Shown here: positions 55,493 to 64,000 of the stretch, in pieces
Layout: each line of letters starts with the position of its first letter
Position numbering within the stretch: position 1 is the stretch's first letter
DNA from: Closterium sp. Naga37s-1
Taxonomy: Eukaryota; Streptophyta; Zygnematophyceae; Desmidiales; Closteriaceae
Direction: 5' to 3'
DNA length: 64,000 bases
Assembly: GCA_947471745.1 (NCBI GenBank)
Contig: CANJKZ010000010.1
Location: 4,397,001 to 4,461,000, forward strand
Made by a program: the position numbers and the translations under genes
The notes under the pieces: model-generated
Told to the model about the DNA's origin: nothing
What the model saw: only the letters and a program-made list of their open reading frames with translations
The model's database searches: none

Positions 55493-58400
55493 GGTCGATA
55501 TGTCGATGCTGGAGTGGTCAGCTCTGGACAAGCACGAGAGGACGAGTGCGAGTATTGCCAAGCTGCAAGACATCGATGACGACATGCCTAAGCTGTGCAA
55601 CACGCTTGTGCAGGTGAGTGGGACAGGGAGAAAAGGGAGGAGAGACATGGTAGGTTGAGAGAGAGTGCGCATTGCCAAGCTGCAGGACATTGTCTCCACA
55701 CCTCCCCCTCCACACCTCCACCTCCTGCTTTTCCCTTCCCGCTTTCCCTCTCCCCTTCCTCCTCCACGCCTCCGCCTCGCCCCACTCTTACCCCTCTCTC
55801 AGGAATTGCGAGAGCTGGCAGGGCATGACCGCATGCTGCTGTACCGATCATTAAATCCCTTCCTCCTCCCCCTCTCTCCCCCTTCTCTTCCACACCCTCT
55901 TCTTCAACGCTCCTGCCTGCCCTGAATCAGGAATTGCGGGAGCTGGCAGGGTACGACCGCGTTCTGCTGTACCAGTTCCATGAGGACCTGCACGGGGAGG
56001 TGCGTGGGGCATATTTGACGACAGGTGGGGTGGAAAAGAGGATTGAAATGGTTGAAATGAGCTGGCAGGGTATGACCGCGTGCTGCTGTACCGGTTCCAT
56101 GAAGACCTGCACGGGGAGGTGCGTGGGTGGGGGGGCCTTGTGTGTCATCTTGCACAGGGGTGGAAATGAGAAGGGAGGATGTGGAGGGTATGACCGCGTG
56201 CTGCTGTACCGGTTCCATGAGGACCTGCGCGGGGAGGTGCGTGGGAAAGAGGGGGGAAGGAGGGGGGTCGCTCTGGAGAGAGATGGTTGGGTGGGTGGGA
56301 AGAGGATGGGGCGAGAGAGCTGGCAGGCAGGGTATGACCGCGTGCTGCTGTATCGATTCCATGTGGACCTGCACGGGGAGGTGCGTGGGTGGGGGGGGTG
56401 GTTGGGAGTGGGGGGAAGGAGGAAGGAGAGTGGAGGTCCGGCTGGCTGGCTGGCTGGTTGGTTGGTTGGTTGGTTGGTTGGTTGGTTGGTTGGTAGGGAG
56501 GGAGGGAGGGAGGGAGTGAGAGTTGGCAGGGTATGACCGAGTGCTGCTGTATCGATTCCTCGAAGACCTGCATGGGGAGGTACGTGGGTGTAGGGGGGTG
56601 GGGAGGGGAGGGGGAAGGGGAGGGAAGAGTAGGGAAGGGTAGGGGAGCAGAGGCCAAGTCGGAGGCACAGATACCTTGAATTCTGTCCCCTTCCCTTCCC
56701 CTTCCCTTTGCCCCTTCCCTTTGCCCCTTCCCTTCCCCTTCCCTTTGCCCCTTCCCTTTGCCCCTTCCCTTTGCCCCTTCCCTTTGCCCCTTCCCTTTGC
56801 CCCTTCCCTTTGCCCCTTCCCTTTGCCCCTTCCCTTTGCCCCTTCCCTTTGCCCCTTCCCTTTGCCCCTTCTCTTCTCCCTGTCTCCTCCCTTCTCTCCC
56901 TCCCCCCCCTCCCCCTCTTCTCTTGATCCTGTCTTCTCCTTTCTCTCCCCCTCTCATCCCACCTCTCTCTCTCCCCAGGTCGTGGCAGAGGCCAAGTCAG
57001 AGGCTCAGGCGTCTTGATCTCTCTTCTGTTGCTCTTCCTTTCATTCCTCCCTGTCTTCTCTCTCCTCCCTCCGACCCCTCCCCTCCAACCCTTCTCCCCC
57101 TTCCCTTTCTCGCCAGGTCGTGGCAGAGGCCAAAGCAGAGGCTCAGGCGTCCCTGCTTCCTCCTTCTCCAGTGTCCCCTCCCATCCCTCTCCCAATCCCT
57201 TTCTCTGCCGCCTCCCCCCCACACACACCCCTCTCTCCCCCTTCCCTTTCTCGCCACCCCAGGTCGTGGCAGAGGCCAAAGCAGAGGCTCAGGCGTCTCT
57301 GTTGGGGCTGCACTACCCTGCGACTGATTGCCCTCAGGTGAAGTGCGGTGAAGTGTGGTCAAGTGCGGTTGTGCATACTGTGAACACTCTCAGGTGAAAT
57401 GCGGTTACGTGAAGTGCGGTGAAGTGCGGTGAACTAGCCATCACATATACAGACATTTATTCGCTTCTTTCTTACCTTCCCAAATTGCTTGTTTGATTTA
57501 TAACGTGACATAATTATCCCATCTTCTCTCAAGTGCACCCCCACATCCGTCGCAGATCTACCGAACGATGTTTGTAGATATGCGGCTGAGATTGATCGCA
57601 GACGTCGCGGCACCAGACGTGCACATCATCCAGCACCCCTCCCTCGTCAAGAACATCAGCCTCTCCAAGTCAACGCTCAAGGGTGAGTCAACTCTAGTCA
57701 ACGCAAGTCAACTCTGAAAGGTGCTCCTGATGTGACGTGCACATCATCCAGCACCCCTCCCTCGGCAAGAACATCAGCCTTTCCAAGTCGACGCTCAAGG
57801 GTGAGTGAGTCAACGCAAGTCAGCACAAGTCAACGCGAGTCATTACAAGTGTTGAGAGGTTGTTCAAGTGCCAGACGTGCACATCATCCAGCATCCCTCC
57901 CTCAGCAAGAACATCAGCCTTTCCAAATCCACACTCAAAGGTGCGTGTGAGTCAGCACAAGTCAACGCAAGTCAATGCAAGTGCTGAGATGTCTGGAAGT
58001 TGTTGCGGCGCCCGATGTGCACATCACCCAGCATCCCACCCTCAGCAAGAACAAAGTTACTTTTGAGTCGACTCAAAAGTCAGCACAAGTCAATGCAAGC
58101 GTTGAGATATCTGGAAGTTGTCGCAGCGCCAGACGTGCACATCATCCAGCACCCCTCCCTCAGCAAGAACATCAGCCTTTCCAAGTCCACACTGAAAGGT
58201 GAGTGAGTCAACACAAGTCAACGAACTTCAATGCGAGTCAACAAACTTCAATGCAAGAGAATTCTCAGGGGCGAGTGAATGCAAGCCAACGCTCAAGCAT
58301 GGGTAAACTTGAGTCAATGCAAGTCAACGCGAGTCAACGCCCCCTTCCTCCGTCTTCCCCACCAGGCGTGTCCAGCTGTCACAAGGAGTACTGTGCCAAC

Positions 58401-61400
58401 ATCGGCATCGGCGCGTCTCTAGTGATGGTGATTGTGGTAACCACGCAGGGCCCTCAGAGCACCAGTCAACACGAGTCAAGACGAGTGAACACGAGTCAAT
58501 GCAACACGAGTCAATGCACAAGTCAACCCAGGTCAACGCCCTTCTCTCCCCCCCACCAGGCGTGTCCAGCTGTCACAAGGAGTACTGCGCAAACATCGGC
58601 ATCGGGGCGTCACTAGTCATGGCGATAGTGGTAACCACACGGGGCCCGCAGAGCACCAGTGTGCGCAAGCTGTGGGGGCTGGTGGTATGCCACCACATGT
58701 CGCCGCGCTTCCTGCCCTACCCACAGCGGTTCGCCTGTGACTTCCTGCTGCAGGTGGGTGAATGGGTGGGTGAATGGGTGAATGGGTGAATGGGTGGGTG
58801 GGTACGTGAATGGCTGTGGGGGCCTGCCCTACCCGCAGCGGTTCGCCTGCGACTTCCTGCTTCAGGTGGGTGGGTGAATGGGTGGTGGTTGGGTGGGTGG
58901 GCCTCTTTCCTTCCAAACGGTCCTTTCTCCTCTTCGTTCCGGTGAAATGGCCCTGGTGGTAACCACACGGGGCCCTCACAGCACCAGGGAGCAGCAAGCT
59001 GTGGGGGCTGGTGTGGTGGTATGCCACCACATGTCGCCTCGCTTCCTGCCCTATCCCCAGCGATTCGCCTGCGACTTTCTCTTACAGGTGGGTGGGTGGG
59101 TTGGTGGGTTGGGTTCGCTCAACAGATGCTGTGGCTTGTCATTATTGAAGTGCCATGAAAAGCACTCCCTCTTCAGCCCCCCCATCACCTCTCTGCTCTT
59201 CTCCATTTTTTAGGCGCCTCGAAAATCGCCTCAAAAGGAGCCTCAAAAAGCACTCCCTCTCATCAGCCCCCGCATCACTTCTCTGCTCTTCTCCATCTTC
59301 CTCCCCATCTCCCCTTTTGAGGAGCCTCAAAAGTAGCACTTCCTTCCTCATCAACCTCCGCATCATTTCTCTGCAATTCTCCATCTTCCTCCCCATCTCC
59401 CCTTTTGAGGAGCCTCAAAAGTAGCGCACCCTCATCAACCCCCGCATCACTTCTCTGCTCTTCTCCATCTTCCTCCCCATCGCCCCCATCGTCAGGCCTT
59501 CGCCCTGCAGCTAGCCATGGAGCTGGAGCCAGCAGAGCATGCAGCGGAGCGACTCACTTGTCTCACCATCTCCACCCCTCCTCATCCCCTCCCCCACCAT
59601 CTCCACCCCTCCTCATCCCCTCCCCCACCATCTCCAGCCATGGAGCTTGAGGCGGCAGAGTGCTTCGCTTTCAACTCAACTCTCCCTATCCACCTCACCT
59701 CCCCCCATATATCCCCTCCATCTCAACAGGCCTTCGCCCTGCAGCTAGCCATGGAGTTAGAGGCGGCAGAGCATGCAGCGGAGCGCCGCACGATGCAGAT
59801 GCAGGCCATTCTGTGCGGCATGCTGTCCAGGGACGTACCTCTGGGGTTGGTGCGACAGAGCCCCAACATCAAAGACCTGGTGAGTCCATCCTTCCTTCCT
59901 TCCATGGCAAAAGGCACTGATGTTAGAAAAAATGGAGCAATGAACGATGCAGATGCAGGCGATTCTGTGTGGCATGCTGTCTAGGGACGTGCCTCTGGGG
60001 CTGGTGCGACATAGCCCCAACATCAAAGACCTGGTGAGTCCATCCTTCAAAGCCACCTGACCTAGCATGCAACAAGGCGACTAATGAGTCGACTCCAAAG
60101 CCACCTCGTAAGTGGGAAGGGTTCGGCTGGACCTAGCATGCAGCAGAGCGGCGCACAATGCAGATGCAGGGCCACTCCCTCCCTCTTGCTCTCTCTCACT
60201 CCCTTCCTCCCTCACTCCCTCACTCCTTCACTCCCTCCCTCACTCCATCCCGCAATCCCTCCCTCACTCTCGCCGTCTCTCCCTCCCTCACTCACTCACT
60301 ACCTCACTCTATCATTCCCTCCCTCCCTCCCTCCCTCCCTCCCTCCCTCCCTCCCTTTTCCCTCCCTCCCTCCCCCCCCCACAGGTGCCATCGGACGGGG
60401 CGGTGCTGCTGCATGCGGGCAGGGCGTGGTAACCACAAGTCAACAGCAGTCAACACGAGTCAACGCCCTCACTCCCTCCCCCCCCCCCCCCCTCCCAGGT
60501 GCCATCGGACGGGGCGGTGCTGCTGCATGCGGGCAGGGCATGGTGGGTGGGGGCGTGCCCAGCAGAGGACGACATGAAGGAGATAGCGCGCTGGCTGCGC
60601 CTCAAAGACACCCACCTGCTGCAACACACCGTCTTTGTCACCAACTCTCTGGAACAAGCTGGGCTGCCCTTCGCGTCTCGCCTCGCCCCGGCTGTCTGCG
60701 GGCTCGCTGCTGCCATGGTGTCGAGCCGAGGAGACTTCCTCATGTGGTTCCGATCTGGTGAGCATTGAGGTTCAGGATATAGGGTTTCGGGTTTAGGGCG
60801 CCTCAAAGACACCCACCTGCTGCACCACACCGTCTTTGTCACAAATTCTCTGAAGCAAGCTGGGCTGCCCTTTGCTTCCCGCCTCGCCCCGGCTGTGTGC
60901 GGGCTGGCTGCTGCTATGGTGTCGAGCCGAGGAGATTTCCTCATGTGGTTCCGCTCAGGTGAGACTTTCTCCTGTGGTTTTTGTTAGAAAGTTTGAGAAG
61001 AATTTGCTGCGCTGGCTGCGACTCAAAGACACCTCCCTGCTGCAACACACCGTCTTTGTCACAAATTCTCTGGAGCAAGCTGGGCTGCCCTTTGCCTCCC
61101 GCCTCGCCCCAGCTGTGTGTGGGCTGGCTGCTGCTATCGTGTCAAGCCGAGGAGATTTCCTCATGTGGTTTCGGTCAGGTGAGGGTTCAGTTCAGGGTTT
61201 CGGGTTTCCGGTACAGTCTTTCCTCTCATTCCTTCCTTCGCCTCCCGCCTCGCCCCAGCTGTGTGTGGGCTGGCTGCTGCTATCGTGTCAAGCCGAGAAG
61301 ATTTCCTCATGTGGTTTCGGTCAGGTGAGGGTTCAGTTCAGGGTTTCGGGTTTCCGGTACAGTCTTTCCTCTCATTCCTTCCTTCGCCTCCCGCCTCGCC

Positions 61401-64000
61401 CCCGCTGTGTGTGGGCTGGCTGCTGCTATCGTGTCAAGCCGAGAAGACTTCCTCATGTGGTTTCGGTCAGGTGAGGGTTCAGTTCAGGGTTTCGGGTTTC
61501 CGGTACAGTCTTTCCTCTCATTCCTTCCTTCGCCTCCCGCCTCGCCCCCGCTGTGTGTGGGCTGGCTGCTGCTATCGTGTCAAGCCGAGAAGACTTCCTC
61601 ATGTGGTTTCGGTCAGGTGAGGATTGAGGTTCAGGGTTTCGGTTTCAGGTTTAGAATCCAGTCCTTTCCTATCGATTCTCACTTTGCCTCCCGCCTCGCC
61701 CCGACTTTGTGCGGGTTGGCTGCTGCGATGGTGTCAAGCCGAGAAGACTTTCTCATGCGGTCTCAACATCATGACTTTTGAGTCTACTCAAAAATCACAC
61801 GGTGTCAAGCCGAGAAGACTTTCTCATGCGGTCTCAACATCATGACTTTTGAGTCTACTCAAAAGTCACACGGTGTCAAGCCGAGAAGACTTTCTCATGC
61901 GGTCTCAATATCATGTGAGCGGGGCACAAGGACAGCCACACAGTGAGGGGGGGCGCCACCATGCATTCCGTTGATGCCTTCTCCCTCTCCCCCTCTCCCC
62001 CTCTCCCCCTCTCGCCCTCTCCCCCTCTCCCCCTCTCCCCATCTCCCCATCTCCCCACCTCCCCACCTCCCCCGTGCTTTGGCAGGCATTGAGAGGAACA
62101 TCACCTAGGCGGGGCACAAGGACTCGCACACAGTGAGAGAAGGCGCCACCATGCATCCGTATGATTCCTTCTCTCTCTTCCTCTCCCAACTCCTCATCTC
62201 CCCATCGCTCCATCTCCCCCCTGTCCTGACAGGCATTGAGAGGAACGTCACGTGGGCGGGGCACAAGGACTCGCACACAGTGAGAGAAGGCGCCACCATG
62301 CATCTCGTTGATTCCTTCCCCCTCTCCCCCTCTCCCCACCTCCCCTGACCTGGCAGGCATTGAGAGGAACATTACTTGGGCGGGGCACAAGGACTCGCAT
62401 ACAGTGAGGGAGGGCGCCACCATGCATCCCCGCAACTCGTTTGCGGCGTATCTCGAAGTGGTGAAGCTGCAGAGCCAGCCCTGGACTGATGCTGAGGTGA
62501 GTGAATAATAGGGCACACAGCCACACAGAACCGCTCAGTACCACACAGAACTGCACACAGCCGCACACAGCCAACCACACAGTCGCACACAGGGAGGGCG
62601 CCACCATGCATCCCCGTAAATGGTTTGCTGCTTACCTTGAAGTGGTGAAGCTGCAGAGCCAGCCCTGGACTGATGCTGAGGTGAGGAGAGATAGGGTTGA
62701 GTAGAGAGGGCACAGAATCGCACACAGCCACAGACAGCCGCTCAGAACCGCACAAAACCGCACAGAACTGCACACATCTGCAGAAAGGAGACAGCACCAC
62801 GATGCAACTCCCTGCGACTCCCTGCTCACCTCGCCCCCCTGCTGGTCCTCTTCCCCATCTCTTGGAACCTGCTGATACCCACCGCTGATGCTCTCCACCC
62901 CTTGGAACCTCTTTCTTTACCCCTCAAACCCCTTCCCACTCATCCCTATCCAAGGTGGACGCCATGCAAGGGCTGCGCCTCATAGTGAAGGACTCGCTTC
63001 CCCACCCTGAGCCTCAAGACCTGAAGCTGAAGATCCAGGTGAGCGTGGGACTGGCTGTCTTTTAAGTCGTTGCTTTAGCCACCAACCAGGTCTCAAAATC
63101 ATTGTGCTGACACCACATACATGCATTCACTGGATGGTTGTGATGCTTGTGGTTAGGCTGTGCTGTGTGTAACTCCTCACCCCTCTGAACCTGACCAGAC
63201 CCAGCTGAACGCAGAGCGCTTGACCAGCCAGTCCCAGTTGACAGAGGTTGTCCGCACGCTGGAGTCCCAGCTCAAGTCGGCCCACACGCCCACCATCGGA
63301 CTGAACCACCCTTTTCCTCCTCTCTCCTCCTCTCTCCTCCTCTCCCCTCCCCTCCGTCTCCTCCTTGTCCCACCAGGCTCAGCTGAACGCGGAGCGTCTG
63401 ACCATCCAGTCGCAGCTCAACGAGGTCGCACGTACACTAGAAAGCCAGCTAGAATCCGCCCACACGCCCATCATCGGCATCAGCAGCGACGGCACCGTTA
63501 CCGAGTTCAACAGCAAGGCCGCCCACATCACCCTCTTGCTTGCCTCCTCCACCCTGCCTTGTGTCTCCCTACCTACCCCTCCTCTCCCCTCCTCTCCCCT
63601 CCTCTCCCCTCCTCTCCCCTCCTCTCCCCTCCTCTCCCCTCCTCTCCCCTCCTCTCCCCTCCTCTCCCCTCCTCTCCCCTCCTCTCCCCTCCTCTCCCCT
63701 CCTCTCCTGCTTTCGTTGCCTTTCCTTGACCCACCAGGCCCAGCTGAATGCAGAGCGGCTCACCATCCAGTCACAGCTCAAAGAGGTCGCCAAGACTCTA
63801 GAAAACCAGCTCGAATCCGCCCACACGCCCATCATCGGCATCAGCAGCGACGGCACCGTCACCGAGTTCAACAGCAAGGCCGCCCACATCACGCGGCGGG
63901 CCAAGAGCGAGGTTCTCGGGAGCAACTTCTTTGCGAGCGTGCTGGCTCCCGAGTCTCACGCGCACTTTGTGGCTGCTATTGAGGTGCTGGCGGAAGGGGA
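51716..64000 (+). CDS. PHY: Phytochrome, 3' end outside the window
   Basis: Exons: 51716-51916, 52658-53071, 53799-53880, 55024-55613, 55931-55999, 57263-57337, 57556-57682, 58560-58753, 59730-59879, 60499-60757, 62357-62496, 62955-63038 and 63738 to the edge; phases agree, about 880 residues so far. It is a red/far-red light receptor carrying a bilin. N-terminal PAS: QRPGYVQQHGSLLFLEE. GAF: PLYAIVHRTDEGLVVDIEP, ELAGYDRVLLYQFHEDLHGE, HYPATDCPQ, SSCHKEYCANIGIGASLVM, RKLWGLVVCHHMSPRF; the Cys at about residue 524 (codon 58571-58573), followed by His, is the expected bilin attachment site. PHY: RGDFLMWFRSG, TWAGHKDS, MHPRNSFAAYLEVVK. Then a coiled linker (QLNAERLTIQSQL) and a PAS (IIGISSDGTVTEFNSKAAHI). 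Odd: the usual DIP motif reads DCP, and there is a Lys/Glu-rich insertion of about 150 residues before the GAF core. Confidence 0.92.
52012..52072 (+). repeat. Echo of phytochrome exon 1 end
   Basis: CCGTCCGAGTGGGACTATTT then GACGACCGTCGTGCAGCAGA and AACCGCGTCGCGCAGCGGAA, ending at a GTGCGTTGC donor; matches 51857-51916 closely. Confidence 0.9.
52225..52405. repeat. About 18-bp minisatellite ACGGCTGACGGAATGGGG
   Basis: About nine units in the first phytochrome intron, varying at the G run. Confidence 0.92.
53166..53620. repeat. Cluster of six palindromes separating diverged tandem units
   Basis: Palindromes at 53186-53207, 53282-53303, 53334-53351, 53398-53419, 53494-53513 (perfect, GTTTTGAGTCGACTCAAAAC) and core 53528-53537. 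Between them are units sharing CAATTCAGxAGACGCTCTC, CTCCCTGCTCACxATGT and GAGCCTATTCTGTC. The first palindrome directly follows CTCCTGCCTGGTCAGAATGT at 53166, which recurs at 53211-53230. Confidence 0.88.
53645..54030 (+). repeat. Echoes around phytochrome exon 3
   Basis: 53645-53700 (CCTGCCTGGTGGCTGCGTGT and GATCCGCAGCTGTCGAACCC) and 53973-54015 (TCGGATCCGCAGCTGTCGAA) flank the complete exon at 53799-53880. A CACCCCACCC repeat lies at 53700-53770 and a GAGT repeat at 54040-54110. Confidence 0.85.
54272..54430. repeat. 24-bp minisatellite (CCCACCCTCCCCCTCCCCCCGCGG)
   Basis: Seven units, almost identical except one T for C and the last unit; C-rich and in a phytochrome intron. Confidence 0.93.
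54430..54960 (+). repeat. Three echoes of the phytochrome AIVHRTDEGLVV exon start
   Basis: At about 54433-54522, 54657-54790 and 54837-54955, each with a form of CGCACxGACGAGGGCCTGGT and EPC.GGGGG, before the complete exon at 55024. The last three begin with an acceptor-like AGCGCGCC. Confidence 0.88.
54512..54625. repeat. 42-bp exact duplication around a perfect 30-bp palindrome
   Basis: 54512-54553 and 54584-54625 are identical. Between them 54553-54582 is a perfect 30-bp palindrome: GTTGACTTTTGAGTC followed by its reverse complement. The clearest example of the family. Confidence 0.95.
55801..56580 (+). repeat. Six versions of the phytochrome ELAGYDRVLLY exon
   Basis: At about 55802-55850, 55931-55999 (complete), 56065-56119, 56190-56238, 56325-56381 and 56524-56580. 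Later copies read GYDRVLLYRFHEDLHGE with donors but without the acceptor. GGTT repeats at 56440-56500. Confidence 0.9.
56690..56872. repeat. 12-bp minisatellite CCCTTCCCTTTG
   Basis: About 15 units in a phytochrome intron. Confidence 0.93.
56979..57160 (+). repeat. Two echoes of the phytochrome VVAEAKAEAQAS exon start
   Basis: After CCAG at 56979 and 57117; the complete exon (GLHYPATDCPQ) is at 57263-57337. Confidence 0.9.
57738..58200 (+). repeat. Four echoes of the PDVHIIQHPSLSKNISLSKS exon end, one with a palindrome
   Basis: At about 57735-57802, 57868-57942, 58013-58052 and 58129-58200; intron pieces with AGTCAACGCAAGTCA are repeated too. A perfect 22-bp palindrome at 58059-58080 (core TTTTGAGTCGACTCAAAA) separates the third and fourth; GTCAGCACAAGTCAA occurs at 57951 and 58079. 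Confidence 0.9.
58366..59088 (+). repeat. Echoes of the bilin-attachment exon
   Basis: 58366-58464 repeats the 5' part (SSCHKEYCANIGIGASLVM); the complete exon is 58560-58753; 58820-58866 repeats the very end; 58945-59088 repeats the second half (GLVVCHHMSPRFLPYPQRF in a partly shifted form) with a donor. If an upstream copy were used, the Cys would still be present. Confidence 0.9.
59205..59430. repeat. Three palindromes separating tandem intron units
   Basis: Palindromes at 59205-59226, 59314-59333 and 59402-59421 (CTTTTGAGGAGCCTCAAAAG, centre imperfect) punctuate copies of about 85 bp sharing CATCACTTCTCTGCTCTTCT and CCATCTTCCTCCCCATC. Confidence 0.9.
59496..60170 (+). repeat. Echoes of the phytochrome AFALQLAMELEAAEH exon
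   Basis: 5' copies at 59496-59560 and about 59637-59662, complete exon 59730-59879, 3' copies at about 59947-60033 (MQAILCGMLSRDVPLGLVR in frame-shifted surroundings) and a short piece at 60130-60170. A core palindrome GAGTCGACTC sits at 60086-60095 between the last two. Confidence 0.85.
60385..61914 (+). repeat. Array of echoes of the phytochrome PHY-domain exon
   Basis: A 5' copy at 60385-60430, the complete exon 60499-60757, then 3' copies at about 60798-60959, 61006-61179, 61234-61325, 61380-61471, 61526-61617, 61686-61772 and short pieces at 61801 and 61871. The 146-bp unit at 61180-61617 is repeated three times almost exactly, so part of the array is recent. Confidence 0.9.
61773..61867. 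repeat. Two palindromes in a 70-71-bp tandem triplication
   Basis: ACTTTTGAGTCTACTCAAAA at about 61774 and 61845. The block GGTGTCAAGCCGAGAAGACT and on starts at about 61730, 61801 and 61872, and each palindrome lies between two copies. Confidence 0.92.
61911..62683 (+). repeat. Echoes of the TWAGHKDSHTVREGATMHP exon
   Basis: Partial copies at about 61917-61968, 62088-62160 and 62231-62308 precede the complete exon 62357-62496; a 3' copy is at about 62590-62682 with a donor. A CTCCCC repeat at 61980-62075. Confidence 0.9.
63199..63535 (+). repeat. Two echoes of the last phytochrome exon in the window
   Basis: 63199-63300 (QLNAERLTSQSQLTEVVRTL) and 63378-63531 (to SDGTVTEFNSKAAHIT) precede the copy at 63738, which continues to the edge. 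The first two end without clear donors. Confidence 0.9.
63580..63706. repeat. 10-bp (CCTCTCCCCT)n minisatellite
   Basis: About 12 units, nearly pure, in the last intron. Confidence 0.95.

Noticed and set aside
2131-61867. Palindromes as assembly or cloning linkers
   Set aside because: The centres differ, several are mutated, one lies in frame within a coding region, and the flanking copies are often diverged. Raw reads would still be the final proof.

Overview
This is a nuclear genomic window from a eukaryote, most likely a streptophyte: a green alga of the charophyte grade, or an early land plant. The evidence is a plant-type phytochrome (N-terminal PAS, GAF, PHY, then a PAS after the PHY domain), a plastid-type ACHT thioredoxin with a transit peptide, a Ty3 retrotransposon with a chromodomain, and many GT-AG introns. 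The DNA is GC-rich and unusually full of micro- and minisatellites. The species assignment is inference. Gene models below were assembled by eye from splice sites and reading phase.

Layout. 1-17.1 kb is an ADP-ribosylation neighbourhood: three small WWE plus PARP-type ADP-ribosyltransferase genes (4248-5403 +, 5984-6965 -, 15954-17082 -), a MacroD-like macrodomain gene with huge low-complexity tails (8459-15052 +), and the 5' part of a paralogue of that gene running off the left edge (1-2531 -). The first ten kilobases form a mirror image: macro-paralogue and transferase transcribed divergently, then transferase and macrodomain gene transcribed divergently, so a writer/eraser pair appears to have been duplicated as an inverted repeat. 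18.5-20.5 kb is a plastid ACHT-like thioredoxin on the minus strand. 21.9-32.1 kb is mobile DNA: a hAT-type transposase gene with a frameshift, a TIR element, and a young Ty3/gypsy element with 343-bp LTRs, a 5-bp target duplication and one nonsense codon in pol. 33.36-48.59 kb is one very long gene encoding a cobyrinate a,c-diamide synthase-like enzyme (CobB/CbiA) joined through a low-complexity linker of about 1,700 residues to a BtuF-like corrinoid-binding domain. 51.7 kb to the right edge is a phytochrome gene cut off after the start of its first C-terminal PAS domain.

Two patterns run across all host genes. First, nearly every exon is followed or preceded by diverged, partial copies of itself inside the neighbouring intron, usually with one splice site ('exon echoes'); some exons have five or more. 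Second, a family of short palindromes built on TTTTGAG-N4-CTCAAAA sits between the two halves of many of these local direct duplications. I found about 20 sites and in at least ten the palindrome lies at, or within a few tens of bases of, the duplication junction. I do not know a described element that explains this.

The ADP-ribosylation genes make biological sense together: the transferases would attach ADP-ribose, WWE domains may recognise ADP-ribose chains, and a MacroD-type macrodomain would bind or remove the mark. The corrinoid gene joins an enzyme that amidates tetrapyrrole side chains to a domain that binds corrinoids.
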